A stretch of 64,000 bases of DNA from Mesodorylaimus sp. YZB2_4 (GCA_030248295.1 JASANH010000607.1:1-64000); one strand, 5' to 3'. Counted from the stretch's first letter, positions 34,340 through 45,667 are shown. Program-made: numbers and translations. Notes: a model not told the origin generated them from the letters alone.

Positions 34340-35595
34340 CAGAATGGAAAGCCTCGAGAGGAGTCTGACGTAAGCTAATAGCGTCAGGGTTGGCTGGCTA
34401 GTAGGGAGTGTCCTGCCTAAGAGGGATTCTCACCTCACTTGACTGGGCCTGACGATATCGCACTCGAAAGAAGCACCTTCTCGGGGCAACCTATGTCGCC
34501 CAGGTATTAGTGCATTATGGCAACACCCTGCCGCCTAGGCAACACCACGAGTGCATTATGGCAACACCCCCGTTTTTGGGGCAACACTCAGCGGTGCATT
34601 GTGGCAACACCAATACAAGTGCGTTCGAATTTTCTTTTGAAAGTCACCAAAACAGACAAACGTACGAGCACATATAATAAACACGAACTGTACACAAGTC
34701 ACAATAAAAAACTCAAAGCACATAAAAAGTCAGCACATAAAACTGATAACTCATTCACTGATTTACAATGGGTACTCATGAACGATTTCGTCCAACAGAT
34801 CAAGGAATGGGGTCGCGAAATCTCGACCGTGTTCGGATCCCGCCGGACGGGCACATTGACTCTGCCAGGCATGATACAAGAGCGCAGCAGTGCACAATCG
34901 AGAAAAAGCTCGCACTCTGATCATGCTTCGTTGAGGAAGCCTTATATACTCTAGTGCAGCACTGTTTTTACGAGCTTTCCATGCAGAGCCCCTTTTGGAT
35001 ATACCGCCATTTGACCTGTGTTTGCCCTTTTTTCCCATTTGTCCATTAACCTTTGTTTCTACATCTTGTTTTGGTGTTGCCACAAGGCACCGCTGAGTGT
35101 TGCCCCAAAAACGGGGGTGTTGCCATAACGCACTAATACCTGTCGCCCATATGCCACCCCGAAGCATCTAATCATAGGCGACCATAACAACATCTTCTAT
35201 CCGATAGGACACTTGTCAAAAGCGTGGGCGTCCGGCTTGGCTAGTTGGTGACTAGGGTGTTGGTAAGACCAGTCCTTATAACTAACACCACCCAACAGTT
35301 CCCGGGCGATCATTCACCGAAAACGTACGATAAGTATCCTTGTGTGAGCCCTTGAGGCTTCTCCCGTAGGCAGCACCCGAACATCGGACACCCGAACAAT
35401 AAACTCAGACTCATAGCCACATTGTGCACTGTTTGCTGGCACTGGTGAGTGCAAGGTGCGTTTGCAGTTCGAGTTCCTTGATCAGTGATAAGCATCCATT
35501 TTATCGCTCTCATTAAGGCAGCTCAAACGGGCCTTCGACCACTTCCTGCCCGTTGACTTGGCCAGGCGGATCATTCTCCATTTCACCATCAGGCG
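34340..35595 (+). pseudogene. Truncated C-type lectin gene copy (promoter and exon 1 remnant)
   Basis: The blocks 34340-34493 and 35150-35595 match 37899-38464, which is the promoter and first exon of the intact lectin gene. Shared words include CGCACTCGAA, AAGCACC, CTCGGGGCA, GTAGGCAGCAC, CATAGCCACATTG and CCATTTTATCGCTC. The signal-peptide part of exon 1 is missing and the copy stops before exon 2, directly abutting sequence from the 3' end of the peptide gene. A transposon sits inside it. Confidence 0.75.
34503..35140. mobile_element. 638-bp foldback DNA transposon, nonautonomous, 9-bp target duplication
   Basis: The ends are GGTATTAGTGC and GCACTAATACC. A perfect 9-bp direct repeat, TGTCGCCCA, flanks it at 34494-34502 and 35141-35149. 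About 70 bp of inverted repeat lie at 34551-34619 and near the right end, rich in the word GGCAACACC. The left end carries an additional partial duplication of about 45 bp. The interior has no transposase. A 9-bp duplication is typical of Mutator-like elements, while Merlin elements give 8-9 bp. It inserted in the promoter of the lectin pseudogene; the intact locus at 37.9 kb is the empty-site comparison. Confidence 0.85.
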
Positions 35596-35816
35596 TATCC
35601 TGCTTTGTTCTGTTTCAGTTATTATTCGTGCAAGTTTTCGGAAAATTGCTCCCCAAAGGCCGAGTTTTCCAAGTCACCCCGCTTGATCCGTAGTTTTTTT
35701 CTAGATAAAGCTTATGGCTTTTCTAAATTTTCTATTATCGCTTCACTGCTTTCATATCCAAAAAATCTGTCACCCTTTTCAACATTATTCATAAACTCGC
35801 CTTGCTTGAGTTATCT

Positions 35817-36707
35817 TTATCGCTCGCTCATGGGTTCTTGATCGACGGTTTCAATTGGAGAGGCTCGAATCATTCTCCCCACCATGGATTCTGTGCAGGA
35901 TTGTGCCACTTTTCCACACCCTCATCTTTTCCTGACCGCGTCACTTCTCCACACGCGTGTACTAATTCATGCAATTTTCAGACAAGGCACGAATGCTTTG
36001 TTTGAATTCACTCCGATATTCAGAATTCATAATTTGCTATATACACACTGTAGAGAAGTTAAGCGAGCTGATTAGACGCTGAAACAAGCAAAGTTCAGCA
36101 GAGGCAGCTGTGAGACTTTTTTCTGGAAAAGTGTCTTATGTTTCAGTCATTTTTGGCACAAAAGATTATGGCCTGATTCTTAGATTCGTTTATGCTTCGC
36201 GTGCCGTGAAACATCCGTGCCGAGGCTGCATTGATCAATATCTGAGATTTATCAGATTATATCATCGATAAAGATAACGAGAAGGCTAATACCAATAACT
36301 AACGCGAGGCTTTTCTTTGATAGACCATTGGTTGAGGCACAAAAATTTGAAAATGCGAAGCGTCCTAAGCGTCTCACTCATCCACGCCCCCAGCAAGTAG
36401 GTACATGTATATCGCGCATTGGATGACCCCTGCTTGTTCTGTACAAAGACGCGTGGAAAAATGGCACGCTCAGAAAAACAATGGCTGTGGAAAAGTGGCT
36501 CACAATCGGCTTTAATCTTTCTCCAGGGGGCAGATACCATAAATGTGAATGCCGCTGCATAGACCCACGTTCGGCGTTGTTACTTGCTTCGTTGGCACCA
36601 TCAACATTGACCAGGGTGATTGTACGAGTTATGGGTGGTTTGTGCAGCAGTTGAGTGGAAACCAGACCAATGAACAGCACCAACAAAAGAGCCACAGTTT
36701 TGAACAT
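35817..36707 (-). pseudogene. Small secreted peptide gene, copy 2, interrupted
   Basis: The N-terminus at 36707 (MFKTVALLLVLFIGLVSTQL, then LHKPPITRTI) is nearly the same as copy 1. The Arg-rich YGWGP core is replaced and the frame then runs into unrelated sequence. The homologous C-terminal coding end (IETVDQEPMSER and a stop, about 35817-35880) and 3' flank lie about 650 bp further on. The middle has therefore been displaced by unrelated sequence. A spliced gene is conceivable but I found no matching sites. Confidence 0.55.
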
Positions 36708-38294
36708 TCTGATTCAATGATCGAAAGCCAATGAATTGCTATGCAATTCTTGATGCGCTGGCTGACAGCCAGTGCGGGCATTTATACTGCTCGAAACCTT
36801 AACATCAACTTGCTTGTTGAAACAGCTGATTTTAAAAACGTAAGAAAGCCTAGCCTCGGCTGTTGTTTCAACACGAAAGTCTTAGTTTACTTCACTGTCG
36901 CCATCCCGCACAAAAAACTTTTTGTTTGTGGATTCTAACGCATGGTGCTGTAAGCGCAAAAGATCTTATCGTTAGTTGTAGTCGATGCTGACGATAAGAA
37001 TGCAAAGATGCCCGATTAAGATTTGTGCACGATTGTGCGATGGTTTTACCCCTTGTGCCGAAATTTTTTTGATTTCTTGCTCAATCTACAGCGTCTACAA
37101 TCGACAGTTCTAGTCAGGACCAATGTCAATGATAGTTTTTGTTATGGACTGACCTTCCAACCTTTCGTGGAGATGACTATAGTTTTGATCCTTGTCTATT
37201 TTGCTAGACCAGGTCCCCTTCACCCTGTTCTGTGCGATTCGGCATACCTGTTTTGTTTTTTGCTAGGCTCGGTGCCGATTTACGCCTTTTGGTCGCCGTA
37301 CTTCGGGCATTTACTGGTTTGGTGTAGTTGTCAGCAAGCCTTTCCCAAGACAGGTGGACCATCAACCAAAAAACCAACTTCACCACACCCTCTTTGGGCA
37401 TCGACTTAGCAGCTGGAAAAATTTGACAGCTTGCCCCACATGGCTAGGTGAAAATTTAATTCTTTCTCGTCCACTTTCTATCCTCTAGAAGCTCAAGTCG
37501 AGTCGACTTCTCCAGACGCACTGCCAAATCGGTTTTATGGTTCAAAGAAAGACAAGGACGGTAATGGTGGTATGAACTGACCCCTCGATTTTCTGATTGG
37601 ATTGATCTGGCGACGCAACATGCGTTTGTAATCAACACCAGAAGCCATCAGGTCCGAGAGCTCTTCAATTTTAGGCGCTGCGACAAAAACCGAGATTCAC
37701 AAAAAAGTCCACGCAGGCAGAATCTCGTTGAAAACGATCGGTTAGGTTCGCTCTCACCCATAGTTCATTGACCGGTTTGCGGTTGGGTCTGCTCTCCCCC
37801 ATAGTTCATTGACCGATGGGGTTTCACACGCACACAGTAATCAAAAGTACTTAATTGAATGCTTTAAATGTGAATGGAATAACTTTATAAGTGTTTTTAA
37901 GCTAATAGGAGCATGGCAAGCTAATAAAGTCAGGGTGCGCTAGCAGTCGGCTGGCTAGTAGGGGTCCTGCCGAAGTCAGGGATTCTCAACTCAGTTGGCT
38001 GAATCTGATTAGAGCGCACTCGAAGAAGCACCTCCTCGGGGCATCAGCCACATCTACGTCACATGCTTCTGCGCCTTGGTGATAGGTGACCGTAACAACA
38101 TCTCCCATCTGACAAGGACACTTTTCAAAGACGTGGGCGGCAGAGGCTAGGTTAGGGAGATCAGTGAGCCGTCCAGGTCTCTCGCTCGTAGGCAGCACTG
38201 CTATCAAGGACACCCGAATAATAAGCTCAGATTCATAGCCACATTGCGGACTGTTTGATGGCACTGGTGAGAGCGGGATCCATGATCTGACCAG
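36708..38294. other. Intergenic between peptide copy 2 and the lectin gene
   Basis: Contains the duplicated peptide-gene promoter and, from about 37899, the lectin promoter region that is copied at 34340. The word CATAGTTCATTGACCG occurs twice at about 37760-37815, as a short direct repeat. Confidence 0.45.
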
Positions 38295-40492
38295 ATGAGC
38301 ACGTTCGTCCTCCTCCTGCTCGCCGTTTGGTCTGGTAATGTTAGAGTGCATGCTCATCAGCCATTTTATCGCTCCCCTTTTATAGGCAGTTCAAACGTGG
38401 CTTCAACCACATCCTGTCCGTTGACTTGCCCGGGCGGATGGATCTCCATTTCATCGTCAGGCAAGGACCACTGTTATCTCATGCCCCAAGCGCCCATTAT
38501 GCAAGCTGGATTCTGGGAATGGCAGCAATATTGTACGTCTATCCAACCTACATCTTACATCGTCCAACCGAACACTATGCAGGAATATGCGGACGTGGGG
38601 TTCAAAGCTTTGTAAGGCCATCAGTTTTTTAAACAAGATTCCCGGCCCGTCAAGCCCATTTTCAGGGACTATTTCGCGCCCTATTTCGACAGCAACTATT
38701 TTCTATGGATCGGAGCCTACTATGGGAACGAAACGTTTCAATGGTTGAATGGGGACCCATGGTCTTGGAATGCCGTGGTTCCAGACCCGACGAGTCCACC
38801 GAACAACGGCACTTGCGTCTCCTTTGACCCCAGAGAACGTGCCGTTGCCTGGCATTACGATTCTTGTGACAGCCCCTATGGCGCCACTGTTTGTGAAATC
38901 TCGCCGTTGCGTAAGTACCAAGCATTTTCACTTGCCACTTACTTGGACACTCCAACAGTCAAGGAGGAGAGGCCCCACCCAAATTATTCCCACTTTACTT
39001 GCTTGTGCGACTTTTCGAGCTGTAATAGACAGTCGACTCACTTCTTCAACTTATGCAAAAGAAAGTGGGCGGCCGGGGTTCGAACCAGGGGCCTCTCGAT
39101 TGACAGGGTGCAGCCATACACCCAATATTGAGCCAACTCGCCGCCAATAAAACTTGCGTCATTTCTAAGATCTGAACCACGAACCACAGGCTAATTCAAG
39201 GGGGCATTAAACCCCCCATTTGACTCATTCGTACACAAATGCTTCGATTGCAGCCGACTGCTCTGGCACGACAGCTTCAACTGCCAGCTATGATGGTCCA
39301 GGTAAGAAGAATTTTAGTCATTCTCCAAGTGGAATTCTCTCAGTTTGTATCTTCCTGGTTCTCGCAGGTTCCACGTTTCTTTTATTCAAAGGACTTCCCG
39401 CTGTAAAAACAGGCTGCTTATCAAACAGTATAAGCAAATCAATAACTTTTTGCATGATACAGTTGTATAGGCTCGACTGGCAACCGATACTCTGCATGGA
39501 CCTGGGAGCTGGCAAGGCCACCCGTCAGGTTGATGTTTCAGTCATGGAAAGGTCGGAAGACGGTTGGCTGTCCTGGGTTCTTGGAGTGATCCAAAAGCTT
39601 AGGAACGTGATTGTGTACTATTACTGGGTGAGTATTCCTGGAGGGTGTGGCAACCGATATTCTGCATGGAACTGGGAGCGGAGCGTCATCCGTTAGGGTG
39701 ATTCTTCAACCATGGGGAGGTCGGAAGACCTGGCTGGCTACCCTGGGTTTTCGTGATCCAGAAGCTCCCTCCAGCAATACATACCCAGTCGTATTGCGCA
39801 ATCAGGTTTAGGGAAAGATTGCCAATGCTTTGAAACAGCTTCTGCTTACCTGTATGAGGTAGAGGAAATTTGTCAGATCGGAATCTACAGTATAGGAATA
39901 ACATAATAAAAAACCGGAGCCCTCAGCGAGGATCGAACCTTCTCTGGTTCTAGTTGTATACATTTTTAAAACACCACGAACGACATCATTTTCAGGGTCT
40001 GGCAGAGGACTATACACACCTGCGGGACCTGACCACGCAGCTTGACTTCACCCAAAGAGCTTGGAGCCTATTTCAAGGGCTTCTCTCGTTATGTTGAAGT
40101 CTAAGCATCGAACAGGCTGGCTCAAAGTTTGCAGCCACCCCTCCATTGGCTTAATGACAGGAGGCAGTCCACAGTCTTTGCTTGTTCCTGTCCTTGTTGC
40201 ATGACACTGACAGTGTTTACATTTCTTAATCCACACAGGTTGCTCAGTGGCGAAATTCACCGACTTTGTGGAGCAAGATCAGAAAGGCTACCTGGGAGTA
40301 ACAGAAATGCTGGCCCTGGCAGGCATGGACTCCGTGTCGTGCGGGATGGCATGCATGTACTATTCTGGATGCTACAGCTTCGACATCAGCGCCAGTGGCG
40401 AGTGCAGACTGCTCAATGGCCATAACTTGTTTATGTGCGGATCGCAGTTCGTGCCTGACAATGAGTACCAACATTTCGATATGATTATGTGA
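38295..40492 (+). CDS. Secreted C-type lectin-like protein with a C-terminal PAN-like domain
   Basis: Four exons, 38295-38611, 38666-38910, 39254-39301 and 40239-40492, all phase-consistent, giving 287 residues. A signal peptide (MSTFVLLLLAVWSGNVRV) is followed by a CTLD: CPGGWISI, FWEWQQYC, then WIGAYYGNETFQWLNGD, WSWN, and NGTCVSF with a late Cys ending. The usual EPN/QPD sugar-binding triplet is not evident, so sugar binding is uncertain. A short Thr/Ser linker (exon 3) leads to a PAN/Apple-like domain with DSVSCGMACMYYSGCYSFDI and ECRLLNG. It is an extracellular recognition protein by family. Intron 3 is 937 nt and holds repeats. A truncated copy lies at 34340. Confidence 0.85.
39060..39145 (-). 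repeat. tRNA-like sequence in lectin intron 2
   Basis: On the minus strand GGCGGCGAGTTGGCTCAAT leads to a B box GGTTCGAACCCC and a closing GGCCGCC. The ends can pair as an acceptor-like stem, but the anticodon arm does not fit. Probably a tRNA-derived SINE head. Confidence 0.45.
39510..39800 (+). repeat. SINE-like repeat family 2, two tandem copies in lectin intron 3
   Basis: Two copies (about 39510-39640 and 39665-39800) share TGCATGGA, CTGGGAGC, ATGG, GGTCGGAAGAC, GGCTG and CCTGGGTTTT or CCTGGGTTCTT. A third copy is at 62600-62745 in a FERM intron. Confidence 0.6.
39915..39960 (-). repeat. tRNA-like B-box fragment in lectin intron 3
   Basis: The minus strand contains GGTTCGATCCTCGC, a B-box match, followed by GCTCCGG. 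No tRNA fold can be closed around it. Confidence 0.35.
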
Positions 40493-40544
40493 ATGGGGGG
40501 TCTGATGTCTTGATCGTGATAATATTTCATTCAGGCAGCTGCTG

Positions 40545-40900
40545 GTGGCGAATCACGCAAGTCAACATCGTCTCAATGCAAAGGCAACCCCTTTCGAAAC
40601 TTACTCCGTCTTTCACTTTTATAAATTATACTACTGGACTGCCAAGTTTTGTCTAAGCCGGGCTAGTTTTACATTGGCATGTGACCATACCTCTATTGTG
40701 TGCGCATTCTCAGATCCTCAGGACGTGCCCACGCACTGTCCCATGCGTGGCGTAAAGAGGTCGAAAGCTGTTAGTGTTGGAAAATTATGCTACTGTACTT
40801 GTTTGTGAGTGTTTGAGCGGGGGTGGCCGTTAGATGGGTAATCTCTAGAAAATGTGCAGGCGTGTGAAAAAAGAAAACAAACACAAGTTAAGTGAAGTTT
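40545..40900 (-). repeat. Duplicated promoter and start of MIG-18-like gene C
   Basis: This stretch matches 46395-46745 (signal-peptide start and upstream region of the gene at 45668-46426). Shared words include CACGCAAGTCAACATCGTCT, GCATGTGACCATA and AATTATGCTACTGTAC. The rest of that gene is missing here, so this is the left edge of the tandem duplication, joined directly to the end of the lectin gene. Confidence 0.75.
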
Positions 40901-40940
40901 ATTCGGTGAAGATAAGAAATGCCAAAAATAGGATGGGCAA

Positions 40941-41092
40941 ATGATCAATTATCAATTGACCAATGACCAATCTATCAATGACTGATAAATCGATGACTGA
41001 TCAATCAATGACCGATCAATCAATGATCAATAAGTCAATGACTAATTATTCAATGATCACGAATCAATGACTAATCAATTAATGATCAATCA
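40941..41092. repeat. GATCAATCA-type minisatellite, copy 1
   Basis: An array of degenerate 14-16-bp units built on TGATCAATCAATGAC, immediately downstream of MIG-18-like gene A. It sits at the equivalent place to the array at 46811-46990. Confidence 0.75.
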
Positions 41093-41136
41093 TGCTGTCC
41101 CAGTTGCTCACGACATGACATAGCTCAATCTAATCT

Positions 41137-42790
41137 CTAACAATACTTAAACCCAGCAGCCAATGCTTCTTCCTCCGCTTCGTTCAAAATAAGTCTTTGT
41201 ATGACTTCACTCGAGACCCCATCACTCGGATGAGCCCCTCTGATACACTTGACCAGAACATTAGGTTCACTGAACCGTCTCATGCAACCGGGGCTGATGG
41301 TGACTGCTGTCGACAAGTCGCCGGGTCTGGACTGGTAAACGCATTGAACAGAAACTTGGTGCACTGATGTGGCGTCTCCGCGACATTCCATGATGTATTT
41401 TAAACGAAGATTCGTCGGACCACCATTGTGAACCCACGTGTCGCCGATAGCACGATCCACGGGTGGGTTGGCTTCTTGCACGCAGCCGACTGGACGATCG
41501 ACCCAGGAGTTGTCCATGCGCATGCACTGCCTGACGGAACGACTGTTGGGGCCCTCAGAACTGAAAAGGCGATGATTAGTACAGTAGATTGCAGCAAGCT
41601 TTTACTCCTACATCTCGCATCTCGATGGGGCTTCTGTAAGCTTCATATACAGTACAGCTGAACTGTAGGGCCTTGTTTCGAAGACTGTACTGACAACATG
41701 CCTCGAGAAACTCAATCACGCGGTCGTTTGATTTTGGTACACACCGAGCAGTGGGCGATGCGTTCGTTAAAGAATGATCCAGGAACAAAGGATATCATGC
41801 TGTTATATCTGCAAGTGTGATCTGCACATTATCTGAAGGCTTAATCCATCGGCTTCTCCCCACTCGTCGCCTGCGTTGTGCTCAGAAAACTTGGAAGCTG
41901 ACGGAGCTTCCACAGCGCACTCTGGTTCCACGCCTAGCCCTGTCGCCTACTGTACGTTTAACAAGATTTTATAAGTCCTACAACAGATTTACTGTATTTT
42001 ACACGAGCTCGAGCCTAACCCACGATTTGACTTACTTCAAAACACGGTATCTCTCATTTTCATTGTATTGCCGTCCCTCGTTCGCACATCCGATCACAGC
42101 GAATTCAATTCCGGTCGGTGGTCGAGGAGTGGATCGACATTTATACGCGAAATTTCCAATAATAACCTGTTCATCCAACAAGTACTCCTTTCCTTGGTAA
42201 AAGCAACCTTTAGCCTGCAAAAACAATTCTTGCGCAGTATTTGTTAGACTTCCCGATTGCCGACTGCAAATATAAGTGAAATTAGCTATTATCACTGTGC
42301 CTCCATCGGGTATATCTGATGTACTGTTGGCGCAAGCTACCAATTTCAAGCCCAAGGAATTAGCATTCGGATCAGCCGACGCGACTCGAACGCATTCGTA
42401 GACGAATGGCGGGTCTCGAACGCGTTGTCCAGGTTGTACCAACAAAGCATCCTCCACTTTATCACCGCCTTTTTGACGAAGACAAGCGACTGGACGAAGA
42501 GAAAGTGAATTTTGAGCATCGAGTCCAGGTTGAACACATTCGAAAAGGAAATTTCGTTGCCGAACAGTCAATCCGATCAACACTTTGCTGCCGTCATCGG
42601 CCTGACAAGCAGTCATTACGTAACGACCATTGTGACAAGTGGCCCATCCGTTGATTAACTTCTTCTCTGCGCCGTCATTGCTCGCAGTACAATCGTTCAA
42701 CCAACCATTGTTCGTCGAATTAGAATCGGCCCAGACAAAAGCAATATTGAATGAGTGAAAGACAAAAATAGTGATGATTTCACTTCGCAT
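41137..42790 (-). CDS. Secreted multi-module protein with MIG-18-like Cys modules, gene A
   Basis: Two exons, 42790-42036 and 41560-41137, with a 475-nt intron, giving 392 residues. The signal peptide is MRSEIITIFVFHSFNIAFVW. About six repeated modules follow, each of the form GC, Gly, a Tyr/Phe pair, then Y-x-C (for example VACLRQKGG then FVYECVR, and GCFYQGKEYLL then FAYKCRS), ending AAGFKYC. This pattern fits the MIG-18-like fibronectin type I domain, known in nematode extracellular matrix proteins that guide cell migration. The donor TTTTGAA|GTAAGT overlaps an in-frame stop, so splicing is needed. It is over 85 percent identical by eye to gene B at 47045. Confidence 0.8.
41848..41940 (-). 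pseudogene. Relic of a MIG-18-like exon in the gene A intron
   Basis: The minus strand reads AVEAPSASKFSEHNAGDEWG, matching AVEAPSGSTLSEHNVGDEWE of gene C. It has no open frame beyond that and sits in the intron of gene A. It shows that a gene-C-like exon was once part of this unit. Confidence 0.55.
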
Positions 42791-44324
42791 TGCTCGTAAA
42801 TTTCAAACAATCAACTTTGCTGTGGGCAATACGACATAGAAGCGCACTGGCTGAGTGAGTAACATATTCCCAGCCAATCCCACGCATGAAATAAGAAAAA
42901 TTGCTGTCAGGTGCAGTGAACAGTACACATCGCGAGAAATATAGAAACAAAAAACCAATAGGTCGTCTTCTTAGCCAACAAACACCTGATTTCGAATTTA
43001 TCAACGCCCACTTTAAACCTGCTTCGAAAGTCATTTCTTTTCGAACCAGAACCGCTCACGAAAATGACAAAAACTTGTCACAAGCATCAGCAGGCAGATG
43101 CCTATGCTAAAGGACGATATTCGCCGGCTTATAACTCGAGAACGGTTCGACAAAAATTTTCGATTTTTTGCACACCCACCAGAATTGTCCGAATCTACAA
43201 CCTTCCAATTTTTTATCAAAATGCGTCCAGCCGCTGTTGAGTTCCAGAATACGCGATTTCTTGTTCGAGGAGGAGGAGGAGGAGGATAAACATCAGGAAA
43301 GCGCAACAACCAGTGTTTCTGCAAGTTTCAACAACCAGCGCAAGTGTTTCTAAAAGTTTCGGAATCTGCCTTTTGGCATTCGTTTTTTAAAAGCTTCAGT
43401 TTCCGAAAAGTTATTCCAGAAAATAATCACTTTTTTGGCTTTTTCAACCCGTCGCTCGTCGAGTACCCTACAGATTTTAATAAAAATTGATATGGTAGCG
43501 GATCTGACCTATAGCTTGCAAAAAATCAACTTTTTTGGTTTAATCATTCTTGAGTTATCGACTATCGAAACTAGCTGGGTTTGGTGTTTCTGGTTTTTCA
43601 TTTTAGGCGCAGTGTTTAGAAACATCAACTGAACGGGTTAATATACAGCGCTATTGACTGGCTAGGCTCATAGTCAGCGCGCTTTCGCGAAGATAAGTTT
43701 GGTGTACACGGATAAATTGAGAATATGTGAACGAATATACAGTAAATGATGTGTGAGAGTTTTCATGGGCAGGACATCTTTTATTTGATGTGAAGTAATA
43801 TTGCTGAGGAAAATTAGAGCCAATAACAACTTGATAACTTGCGGATCCCGAGTGTTCTGTTCCAGCTTCTGATGGAATGCTTGAGGATAAAGAAGTAAAG
43901 GCCACCCGAAGCTAGGGCTAGTTCTCCTCACGATTAGGCTGGCTTTGGCTTTCACAGGTCGTCACTTTCAGTTCCATCTGTCTTTTAGCCCTGGCGTCTT
44001 TTTTCTTCGAGAGGCTGCCTTTCAGTTCTTGCGTCTGCTTGCCTTCTCGTAATGTCAGTAATATCAGCATGTTTGGCCACAGAACATGTGTTGTGAACAA
44101 GGAATGTGAGTGGTCTTACGAGTAGACTTTTCGCATACTCAAAGATGGTGTCGGATATGATAGAGGCATGAACGAAGTATTCTTGTTGTTTTTCCTGCTG
44201 CCTGTATACAGTATCTAAGTATCTGTGTATCCAAGTATATCTAGGTACAGTTTCAAAAAATCTTCGCATTTAATCATCGGGCATGGTAGAGCGGTAAGAG
44301 TTTTTGACTATGAAATGGTCGACC

Positions 44325-44432
44325 GTAGTCATGGCCTAGTGGGTTAAGGCGTCTTCGACTCACGCTTGATGTCAAAACAGGAAGCGTCCTGTTTTGACAA
44401 AGTTGAGAAGAAATTTGCAGAGTGCAAATTTC
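44325..44432 (+). repeat. tRNA-like A box followed by two perfect hairpins
   Basis: The A-box-like TGGCCTAGTGGGTTAAGGC starts near 44335. Two perfect stems follow: GTCAAAACAGGA (44371-44382) pairs with 44387-44398 around a 4-base loop, and GAAATTTGCA (44410-44419) pairs with 44423-44432 around 3 bases. No tRNA fold results. A SINE or small structured RNA is possible. Confidence 0.5.
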
Positions 44433-45090
44433 GTAGTGAAAACCTTGACTTCTTTGATAATTCTTGGGCTCAGGATGAGATCGACATGCCATAGCTTGGG
44501 CAGGCTCTCACTGATATTGTTCTTGTCTCTGCTGATCCGCAATAGATTTACGGTATATAGGAAGGCTTATATGGTAAAAAATGCAGGGTATACTCCACGA
44601 AAGTCATAGAATATGTCTATAAATTAGCATATAAGAAAGACTTTGACACTCAGAAAGCTTTTTCTCATCCTCGTCATCGCCTTGGTTATCTGCAGCCCCG
44701 AAGAACCCCGAAGGCATCCCTGTCCCCGTCCCTGACCTCGACCCTGAACGGGGAATACTAACCCCGTCCCCGCTCCCGTTCCCGAAAAAATCACCCCCAG
44801 TTTAACGGTACGGCTTATGGAGAAATTGTTTAAAAAAACGTCAATTTCCATGCTTTGTGCTATGACGCCAGAAGTTTCACTTAGAGATTGGGTAGATTTT
44901 TTCAAAAATTCATTGGTCGGCGAAATTTGCTGGTTTCTCGGCGAAAAAATTAAGTTTTTTGGCGATCACACGCAAATTTAAGTTTTTTGGGGGCATTGAT
45001 GGATAAATTCGAAAAAAACTGATGCAATACAACGCAACTCAATACAACCTTTTGAAGCGCCAGCCACCAACTAAGCTTTTGCTTTTTTTT

Positions 45091-45104
45091 GGGGGGGGGG
45101 GGGG
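45091..45104. repeat. G14 homopolymer after T8
   Basis: Fourteen consecutive G directly preceded by eight T on the plus strand, in intergenic sequence. Confidence 0.95.
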
Positions 45105-45400
45105 ATAGATCATCAGTTCGCAGCATCAGCTAAGCAGCTGACCGTCCCCGTCAAAAGTTTTCCAAGTCGATTCTGTGCACGCCCATTGACCTCAAATAGG
45201 TGAGCTGCTAGGTGCATGGACAAACTAAAAAATCATGAATACGTAGGATATCAGTGAGTGGTTCGAGCATCCCACTGATTCAGTCACAGATACAGTATAC
45301 TGTAACTGATCAGATACGTCTGATTGAGCTTATCATGGTCGTCTTTTACAGCATGTAATTTCCAAGCCCAAGCAAACATAGACTTCGGACACAGCCTATC

Positions 45401-45553
45401 TTATACAGTAGAGCTGGAAAAAATAGACAATTCGCCCTGCCCCGTCTTATTCTCGCCCAAAGTCAAAATTCGATTGACGGTGGGGGCCGCCGAAATCTCA
45501 AGAACAAAGAGACCCAGGAAAATTCCTAAAAAAAGCATCCCACAACTCATCAT
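45401..45553 (-). CDS. Candidate small secreted protein or first exon
   Basis: An ATG at 45553 opens 50 codons: a strong signal peptide (MMSCGMLFLGIFLGLFVLEI) followed by APTVNRILTLGENKTGQGEL and a Ser-rich end. A potential donor (ACT|GTATAAG) lies at the last codon before the stop, so this may be a first exon. No second exon was found. It lies on the same strand as the MIG-18-like genes. No family recognised. Confidence 0.35.
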   Translation of the reverse strand: MMSCGMLFLGIFLGLFVLEISAAPTVNRILTLGENKTGQGELSIFSSSTV

Positions 45554-45667
45554 CTTGCGATCATTATAATATTGTTTAAATAATTCCAATGCTTTTCTGC
45601 AATGCAGATAACGCAGGTATCTTTCAAAGATGACAAGGTGACAGTCGAGGCATGAATACCTATTAAA

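Larger units (their letters stand above)
42791..45400. other. Intergenic with paired hairpins and a G tract
   Basis: No gene recognised. It contains the promoter side of gene A, a GGA repeat at about 43267-43286, the tRNA-like and hairpin region at 44325-44432, a C/G-rich run of CCCCGTCCC-type words at 44695-44790, and T8G14 at 45083-45104. Confidence 0.4.

Noticed and set aside
34517..34954. Open frame within the foldback transposon as a possible transposase
   Set aside because: It starts inside the terminal repeat, is too short and has no transposase motif.
36378..36707. Peptide gene copy 2 as an intact 109-residue secreted protein
   Set aside because: The frame is open, but the second half does not resemble copy 1, whose homologous C-terminal end is found 650 bp further on, so the open tail is probably accidental.
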